DNA from: Chloroflexota bacterium
GTDB lineage: Bacteria; Chloroflexota; Anaerolineae; Aggregatilineales; Phototrophicaceae
Length of the DNA: 64,000 nucleotides
NCBI GenBank assembly: GCA_011523545.1
Contig: WTGN01000081.1
Span: 1 to 64,000 of the forward strand
Reading direction: 5' to 3'
The notes under the pieces were generated by a model that saw nothing but the letters and a program-made list of their open reading frames with translations, was not told where the DNA came from and did not search any database. The position numbers and the translations under genes were made by a program. Position 1 is the first letter of the stretch. The number at the start of each line of letters is the position of its first letter. Below are positions 59,503 through 64,000 of this stretch, piece by piece.

Positions 59503-59826
59503 ATGAAGCGTTTGGGACAAGTCATTGGTTTACGGCCGGAAGATGCCGCCGAGTATATCCGCCTGCACGCGGATGTCTGGCCGGGCGTGTTGAAGAAGAT
59601 CGAGGAATGCAACATCCGCAATTACTCCATTTACCGTTACGGCGATCTGCTATTCGCTTACATGGAATATCACGGGGACGATTTCGACGCCGATATGGCG
59701 GCTATGGCTGCTGACGAGACGACGCAGAAGTGGTGGGATCTCTGCATGCCGATGCAGAAGCCGGTCGATGACCGCGCTGAAGGCGAGTGGTGGAAGACTA
59801 TTGAAGAGGTCTTCCATTGCGATTAG
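59503..59826 (+). CDS. rhaM: L-rhamnose mutarotase family protein
   Basis: A 107-residue dimeric ferredoxin-like-fold enzyme that speeds alpha/beta interconversion of L-rhamnose and related 6-deoxy sugars. Family hallmarks are 'RLGQVIGLRPEDAAEYIRLHADVWP' (shown in part) with the catalytic His at residue 22, 'CNIRNYSIYRYGDLLFAYMEY', shown in part, and 'TQKWWDLCMPMQKP' with the Trp pair. Ribosome site AGGAGAAA precedes the ATG. Last gene of the CaiB-MaoC operon (19-nt gap), tying the CoA enzymes to a sugar substrate. It could act on fucose or another sugar. Confidence 0.9.
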   Translation: MKRLGQVIGLRPEDAAEYIRLHADVWPGVLKKIEECNIRNYSIYRYGDLLFAYMEYHGDDFDADMAAMAADETTQKWWDLCMPMQKPVDDRAEGEWWKTIEEVFHCD

Positions 59827-59862
59827 GCGCCGACTGAATCCCAAACCTCTTGATGCGCAGAC

Positions 59863-59974
59863 TGAAGGGGCGAGCCACCGGCTCGCCCGTACGCACAGCG
59901 CTATATTTCCAACGCACAGCGCGACAATTCCAACGCACAGCGCTATATTTCCAACGCACAGCGCAATATTCCGC
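59863..59974. repeat. TGTAGGGGCG-family hairpin followed by four tandem 21-bp repeats
   Basis: A hairpin (GAGCC/GGCTC) at 59863-59890 runs straight into four 21-bp units starting at 59891, 59912, 59933 and 59954, each of the form ACGCACAGCGC-N6-TCCA (the last changes at its end). The unit begins with GTACGCACAGC, which also follows the hairpin in the long repeat at 52018. The array sits between two convergent gene ends. Confidence 0.85.
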
Positions 59975-59995
59975 GCGCAGCCCGAGATGCGGCCG

Positions 59996-60865
59996 CTAAC
60001 CCTTGACCGCGCCGAAGGTCAAGCCGCTGACCAGGTTGCGCTGCACCAGGATCACAAAGATGACGGCCGGCACCATCATGATCACGCTCATGGCCGCCAT
60101 ACCGCGCCAGTCCACGGTGAATTGCTCGGTGAAGGCGAACAAGCCGGGCGGAAAGGTCTTCGCCGCATTGTTGCGCGCCAAAACGCTGACGATCTGAAAT
60201 TCGTTCCAGGCCGCCAGAAAGGCGAATATCGCCGCTGTCGCCAGGCCCGGCAATGACAGGGGCAGTTCAATGCGCCAGAAGGCGGACCAGTGGCCGCAGC
60301 CGTCGATATAAGCGGACTCGGTCAGTTCTTTCGGGATCTGGCGGAAGAAGCCATCCATCAGCCAGGCGGTGAAGGGGATGTTGACCGCGACATAGACGAA
60401 TGCCAGGCCAAGCACATTATTGGTCAAGCCGACGCGGTTGAAAAGCAGGAAGAGGGGCAAGCTCAGGGCGACGCCGGGCACCGCCCGCGACAGCATAATG
60501 CCCAAAAAGAACGTGGTATGAAAGCGGAAGCGAAAGCGCGCAAAAGCATAACCGGCCAGCGTGCCCAGGGAGACGGCGATGAAGGTGCTGATGCCGGAGG
60601 CCAGCAGCGAGTTCCGCAAATAAGATTCCACAGCGACGCGCTGCTGCACATCGGGATTCAGCCCGAACATATTGGCGTAGGCTTCGAGCGTCAAGCGCTT
60701 GGGAATCCAGACGGGCGGGTAGGTATTGATCTCCACATTGGGACGAAAGGCGGTCATGATGATCCAGAAAGCCGGCAGGGCCAGCAGGAGCAAAACAGCC
60801 CAGGCGACCGCATTCCAGATTATTTCGTTGCGCCAGCGGTTGGGGCCGACGCTGCGCGTATTCAT
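59996..60865 (-). CDS. Carbohydrate ABC transporter permease (MalG type)
   Basis: A 289-residue inner-membrane subunit with six helices. It contains the MalG-type N-terminal 'AWAVLLLLALPAFWIIMTAFRP' pattern (shown in part), 'WIPKRLTLEAYANMF', and the EAA coupling loop 'ESAYIDGCGHWSAFWRIELPLSLPG', of which the conserved Gly-rich centre is readable. It partners the MalF-type gene upstream (91-bp gap holding a repeat hairpin) and the solute-binding protein. No ATPase is encoded here; such importers commonly share one from elsewhere in the genome. Confidence 0.93.
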   Translation of the reverse strand: MNTRSVGPNRWRNEIIWNAVAWAVLLLLALPAFWIIMTAFRPNVEINTYPPVWIPKRLTLEAYANMFGLNPDVQQRVAVESYLRNSLLASGISTFIAVSLGTLAGYAFARFRFRFHTTFFLGIMLSRAVPGVALSLPLFLLFNRVGLTNNVLGLAFVYVAVNIPFTAWLMDGFFRQIPKELTESAYIDGCGHWSAFWRIELPLSLPGLATAAIFAFLAAWNEFQIVSVLARNNAAKTFPPGLFAFTEQFTVDWRGMAAMSVIMMVPAVIFVILVQRNLVSGLTFGAVKG

Positions 60866-60902
60866 TGCAGGATCCTCAGCCTCGCCCTACTTACGCAAAC
60901 TC

Positions 60903-60928
60903 GTAGGGGCGACTCGGTGAGTCGCCCG
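60903..60928. repeat. Single TGTAGGGGCG-family hairpin
   Basis: GTAGGGGCGACTCGGTGAGTCGCCC, a perfect ACTC/GAGT hairpin between the two permease genes of one operon, so it is transcribed. Confidence 0.8.
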
Positions 60929-60956
60929 AAACATGCGCGGAAGCGCAATCGCGCGC

Positions 60957-61913
60957 TCATTGCACGATCCTCGCCTTGACCAACTGGCGGAAGAAATAGA
61001 GCGTAAACAGCACTGACAGGAAGACCGTGATCCAGGACATGGCGCTGCCCAAGCCGAACTTGGTGTCTTCAATCGCCAGGCGCGTGATGTAGGTCCAGAG
61101 CATTTCAGTGCGCCGCGCCGGCCCGCCATCGGTCATGATGCGCACGATGTCAAAGGCGCGCGCGATATCCAGCGACATGATGGTCAGCGCAATGTAGGAG
61201 AAGGGCGCCAGCAGCGGGAAGGTGATAAAGCGGAATTTCTGCCAGCCCGACGCGCCGTCCACCTCCGCCGCTTCAAAGGTCTCGGAAGGCAGGGACAAGG
61301 TACCCGCCAGGAGGATGATGGTCATCACCGGGATGTTCATCCAGATCGAGGCGATGATGATGGTGATCATACCCAGCGGCACATCCACCAGCCAGGCGAT
61401 CTGTCCCTGCTCCTGGATCAGGCCAACGCTGATGAGAAAATTGTTCACCAGCCCCAGATTGGCATTGAAAAACCAGCGAAACTGCATGCCGACAAGAATG
61501 GGCGCGAACATCATCGGCACCATCAGCAGCGTGCGCAAAACGCTCTGCCCCACTGTCACGCGCGCCAGCAGCTGCGACAGCGCCAGCGAAATCACATAGC
61601 TCAGATTCACGGTCACCGCGAGGAAGATGATCGTATTCAGCAGCGAGCGCCAGAAGATCTCGTCGTTGAGCAGCTTCTGATAATTGCGCAGCGCTCTCGC
61701 CGTGGTGAAGTTCAGGCTGTTCGGCTTCAACAGTTCATAAGGCGTAAAGCTGACGTACAAGGAGTAGAGCAAAGGGAAGCCGACCACCAGGAGGATGAGG
61801 ATGACGGCCGGCGAGATCATGGCGAAGGGGAAGAAGCCGGCTTCAATGCGGTTAACCGCCGCGAAGCGCGCCTGATTTTCCTTTTGCGCCGGGCTATTTG
61901 AATTGGCGGCCAT
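60957..61913 (-). CDS. Carbohydrate ABC transporter permease (MalF/UgpA type)
   Basis: A 318-residue inner-membrane subunit. After a polar N-terminus, helix 1 ('FFPFAMISPAVILILLVVGF') is followed by 'PLLYSLYVSFTPYELLKP' and five more helices. The EAA loop reads 'EAAEVDGASGWQKFRFITFPLL', here with the conserved 'DGASGWQ' core. It pairs with the MalG-type permease. Expression is presumably driven from the promoter of the solute-binding protein gene under operator pair 3, since all three genes lie on the minus strand in the order binding protein, MalF type, MalG type. Confidence 0.93.
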   Translation of the reverse strand: MAANSNSPAQKENQARFAAVNRIEAGFFPFAMISPAVILILLVVGFPLLYSLYVSFTPYELLKPNSLNFTTARALRNYQKLLNDEIFWRSLLNTIIFLAVTVNLSYVISLALSQLLARVTVGQSVLRTLLMVPMMFAPILVGMQFRWFFNANLGLVNNFLISVGLIQEQGQIAWLVDVPLGMITIIIASIWMNIPVMTIILLAGTLSLPSETFEAAEVDGASGWQKFRFITFPLLAPFSYIALTIMSLDIARAFDIVRIMTDGGPARRTEMLWTYITRLAIEDTKFGLGSAMSWITVFLSVLFTLYFFRQLVKARIVQ

Positions 61914-62030
61914 GTCAGCAATTCACGATTTTAACTTGTTCCTGCAAGAATTAATCTCAATTATAAGCAATATCAAGCAAGCAACAAAAATGGCCGCCGT
62001 AAGCGCGCGTTGCCAACATGCCGGGAAAGT

Positions 62031-62061
62031 TGTAGGGGCGGCCCAGTGGCTCGCCCCTACA
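62031..62061. repeat. Single TGTAGGGGCG-family hairpin
   Basis: A full copy with both outer arms (TGTAGGGGCG and CGCCCCTACA) and an imperfect inner stem, between the solute-binding protein and MalF-type genes. Confidence 0.75.
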
Positions 62062-62097
62062 CGTCCTCAATTTGCAGGTTCGATTTGTTGCGCGAAC

Positions 62098-63453
62098 CTA
62101 GTAATAGCCGGCGTCCGCCATCATCTCGCGGGTTTCGGCCGCGGCCGCATCCAAGCCGTCCTGCGCGCTGACATCACCGAGGATGATCGCTTGCAGATGG
62201 GGATAGAAGATGTTGGAGAAGGGGATCCACTCGGCGATCAGCGGCGGCGTCTTGAAGTCTTCGCCGACCTGGATACGCGCCAGCTCCAGCCGCTCGCGGT
62301 CCAGCGGATTCTCGGCATCGGAGGCATCAGCGATGATGCGATCCCAAACATCGCCGCGCGTCGGCAAGAAGCCCAGCAGCGCCTCTTCATAAGCCACGCG
62401 CTCGGAAGACAGGAACTTGATCAGCTGAACGCCAGCTTGCGGATTGGGCGCCGTCGCCGGGACGGAGAAGGCATGCGCGCCCGCCCAGCCCGAAGGCCGC
62501 ACGGCGTCGCCGCCGACGGAGAGACCGGTGAAGCCGCGCGCCAGGCCGAAGTTGCCGGCTACCGCGCAGGAATCAGGATCCTGGAAGTAGGCGTACCAGC
62601 CGTACCATTCCAGCTTGATGGCGACATCGTTGTTGCAGAAGTACTGGGCGACGCCGTCCCAAAGCAGCGAGGTCGTATCCGACGGGATGACGCCGTCGGC
62701 GTACCAGCCGGCCAGCAGCTCGGCCACGGCGACGCCGATGTCGTCATTGAAGGTCGGTTCATAGTTCTCATCGAATAGCGAGCCGCCGCTGGCGAAGTGC
62801 ATCTCATAGAAGCGGCCTGTCAGCGCCTCTTCCTTGCCCGCCAGGGTATAACCCAGGGTGCTGTGCCCATTATCGACGAAGAAGCGCGCTTGCCGGTCGA
62901 TTTCTTCCAGGTTGGTGGGCACGGTCAATGCTTCGCCGGTCGCGTCCATATAGGCGGCGGCGATTGCTTCATCTTCGTAGAGGTCCTTGCGATAGTGGAT
63001 CGGGCTGATATCAGCGTGGCGCGGAATCAGAAAAAGGTCGCCGCCGATGGTGGCCGCGTCGAGGATGGCGGGGCTGAAGGGCGCCAGTTCCTCTTCGCTG
63101 AAGTAATCTTGCAGCGGCAGCAGGAAGGGCGTGTACTGCGCCACGAAGCTGGTGTGATCCCAAGCCACATCATAATCGGCCGCGCCGGTGGCGAAGTCGA
63201 CCTTCAGCTTTTGGTCGATGGCGAATCCATCAAGCAAGGCGACGATCTCGACGGTGGCGCCGGTCGCCTCTTCAAAGATGGAAATGGCATCGTACATGAC
63301 TTCGTACTGCCCGCCGCCGATATTGGCCATTTTGATGGTGATGCCAGACAAGTCCATGTCCAGGCCGGCGTATTGCGCTTCGTCTTGCGCGCTGACGGCG
63401 AAAGCGCTGAGCAGCGCCAACATCAAGACTATCAGGAAAAGTTTGCGTATCAT
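62098..63453 (-). CDS. Carbohydrate ABC transporter solute-binding protein (family 1)
   Basis: A 451-residue exported binding protein. Starting at the ATG complementary to 63451-63453 (AGGAGC upstream), residues 1-22 are a signal peptide ending 'AFAVSAQDE' with no lipobox. The family pattern includes 'ITIKMANIGGGQYEVM', 'FEEATGATVEIVAL', 'LKVDFATGAADYDVAWDH', 'FLIPRHADISPIHYRKDLY' and 'AVRPSGWAGAHAFSVPATA'. It captures a sugar for the permeases downstream on the same strand. Its promoter region carries operator pair 3, linking uptake to the CoA/lactone enzymes. The sugar may be a 6-deoxyhexose, judged only from the mutarotase and lactonase. Confidence 0.9.
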   Translation of the reverse strand: MIRKLFLIVLMLALLSAFAVSAQDEAQYAGLDMDLSGITIKMANIGGGQYEVMYDAISIFEEATGATVEIVALLDGFAIDQKLKVDFATGAADYDVAWDHTSFVAQYTPFLLPLQDYFSEEELAPFSPAILDAATIGGDLFLIPRHADISPIHYRKDLYEDEAIAAAYMDATGEALTVPTNLEEIDRQARFFVDNGHSTLGYTLAGKEEALTGRFYEMHFASGGSLFDENYEPTFNDDIGVAVAELLAGWYADGVIPSDTTSLLWDGVAQYFCNNDVAIKLEWYGWYAYFQDPDSCAVAGNFGLARGFTGLSVGGDAVRPSGWAGAHAFSVPATAPNPQAGVQLIKFLSSERVAYEEALLGFLPTRGDVWDRIIADASDAENPLDRERLELARIQVGEDFKTPPLIAEWIPFSNIFYPHLQAIILGDVSAQDGLDAAAAETREMMADAGYY

Positions 63454-63602
63454 AATTGACTTGCTCCTGTCTTCTGTCCAATTGCAAGCTAACGATAGAA
63501 TGCGCTTCAATTTGCCAAGGTCGCCTCACTCCTTTCCCAGCGCCATCCGGGCGGAATCCCGCTAAGCCAATCTCAGCAGTCAACTCGAAAACAGTATAGC
63601 GA

Positions 63603-63637
63603 ATTTTGCATATAAAACAAGATTTCGCAAGTAAAAC
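63603..63637. promoter_or_regulatory. Tandem operator pair 3 (proposed IclR-family sites)
   Basis: ATTTTGC-AT-ATAAAAC (63603-63618) and ATTTCGC-AA-GTAAAAC (63622-63637), centres 19 bp apart, 150 bp upstream of the solute-binding protein start. Spacing and sequence match pairs 1 and 2. Beyond it, 63638-64000 holds a degenerate repeat hairpin (about 63763-63790) and a CTCTGCG-type repeat (about 63815-63840), with no gene I can support. Confidence 0.72.
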
Positions 63638-64000
63638 GGTTCGCCAGCGCCGGCATCGCAGAAGGGTTTGAAGGCGCGAGTTAAGTCCAGTGTAAGCTTG
63701 TTTCCTCATCGGGTTGCTGCAGTAGCTGCAGGTAAAAAAATGGACATTGCAACTTTGCGAGCTGTAGGCAGGTATCGCTGAAGCGCCCGAAGGAACAAAT
63801 TTCTGATTCAGTTTTCTTTGCGCTCTCTGCGTTCATTGTAGGTTGTTCTGTAGCATGACTTATGTGCAGTTACTGCGATACGCAAGCGACTGCATGCGGC
63901 AAAGCGGACAGAAATTTGATACGATAGGCGCTGCGCATGGCATAGAACGCCGCATAAACAGGCGCGCAACCTTGGACGAACAGGCAAGTTGAAACGTTCC

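Noticed and set aside
59891..59974. CRISPR-like array
   Set aside because: The 21-bp units are directly adjacent without spacers, and there are no cas genes in the window.
72..62061. Interpreting the TGTAGGGGCG hairpins as rho-independent terminators
   Set aside because: They lack T-runs, occur inside operons (for example 60903-60928) and even inside genes, so termination cannot be their general role.
1..64000. tRNA, rRNA, riboswitch or transposase genes
   Set aside because: I looked for cloverleaf-like arms, rRNA-like conserved stretches, T-box or cobalamin-type leaders and DDE/Y1 transposase motifs and saw none that could be supported by eye.

Overview
The window looks like a chromosomal piece of an uncultured, GC-rich, heterotrophic bacterium, most likely a Chloroflexota (Anaerolineae-like) lineage. 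This assignment is inference. It rests on the many sugar-oxidising Gfo/Idh/MocA enzymes, ABC solute-binding proteins with plain signal peptides ending in AQD rather than lipoprotein boxes, Ala/Thr/Glu/Pro linkers of the ATPEPTPIP type, a fused indolepyruvate oxidoreductase, and dozens of short palindromic TGTAGGGGCG repeats between genes. No rRNA, tRNA, CRISPR array or transposase was recognised.

Layout. (1) 0.26-2.9 kb, plus strand: a sugar-binding protein, a class II aldolase carrying an in-frame triplicated repeat, and a small protein of the sensory-rhodopsin-transducer family. (2) 17.3-3.1 kb, minus strand: one long run read right to left. It holds a GntR/LacI-type regulator, a family-5 solute-binding protein, oligopeptide-type permeases OppB and OppC, ATPases OppD and an OppF-like fusion, a PhyH dioxygenase, a ROK sugar kinase, NanE, two Gfo/Idh/MocA oxidoreductases and a lipoprotein. 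It reads as an import and amino-sugar catabolism unit. The second ATPase continues, in one reading frame, into a membrane helix and three near-identical beta-rich domains, a very unusual architecture. (3) 18.1-21.1 kb: sugar isomerase/epimerase, zinc dehydrogenase and a hexulose-phosphate-synthase-like enzyme. (4) 21.2-24.5 kb: a tandem pair of divergent acyl-CoA-dehydrogenase-like proteins. (5) 24.7-36.2 kb: M20 peptidase, YchF, RraA-like protein, CopD-like protein, indolepyruvate:ferredoxin oxidoreductase, a beta-hydroxyacid dehydrogenase and two Uma2 proteins. (6) 36.3-41.2 kb: ThuA, an internally duplicated double-length Gfo/Idh/MocA protein, and a sugar-acid dehydratase. (7) 41.6-43.3 kb: an AT-rich two-gene island (DUF4365-like putative nuclease plus an unknown protein), a candidate defence or mobile module. 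(8) 43.3-51.9 kb: ADP-ribosylglycohydrolase, beta-propeller proteins, a MoaD/ThiS-like protein and two secreted Cys-motif proteins. (9) 52.3-63.6 kb: a catabolic cluster with an IclR regulator.

The most coherent new system is region 9. It combines a sugar ABC transporter, RhaM-type mutarotase, sugar dehydrogenase, lactonase, CaiB-type CoA transferase, two MaoC-type hydratases and a solute-binding-like protein without a signal peptide. Three of its promoter regions each carry a pair of 16-bp palindromes (ATTTTGC-NN-GYAAAAY) whose centres are exactly 19 bp apart. I propose an IclR-controlled pathway in which a sugar is imported, oxidised to a lactone, opened to a sugar acid and then processed as a CoA thioester.

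The other whole-window signal is the repeat population. About 40 short hairpins vary in their inner stems while keeping base pairing. Many are arranged as facing pairs about 75 bp long, and some have become in-frame parts of proteins.
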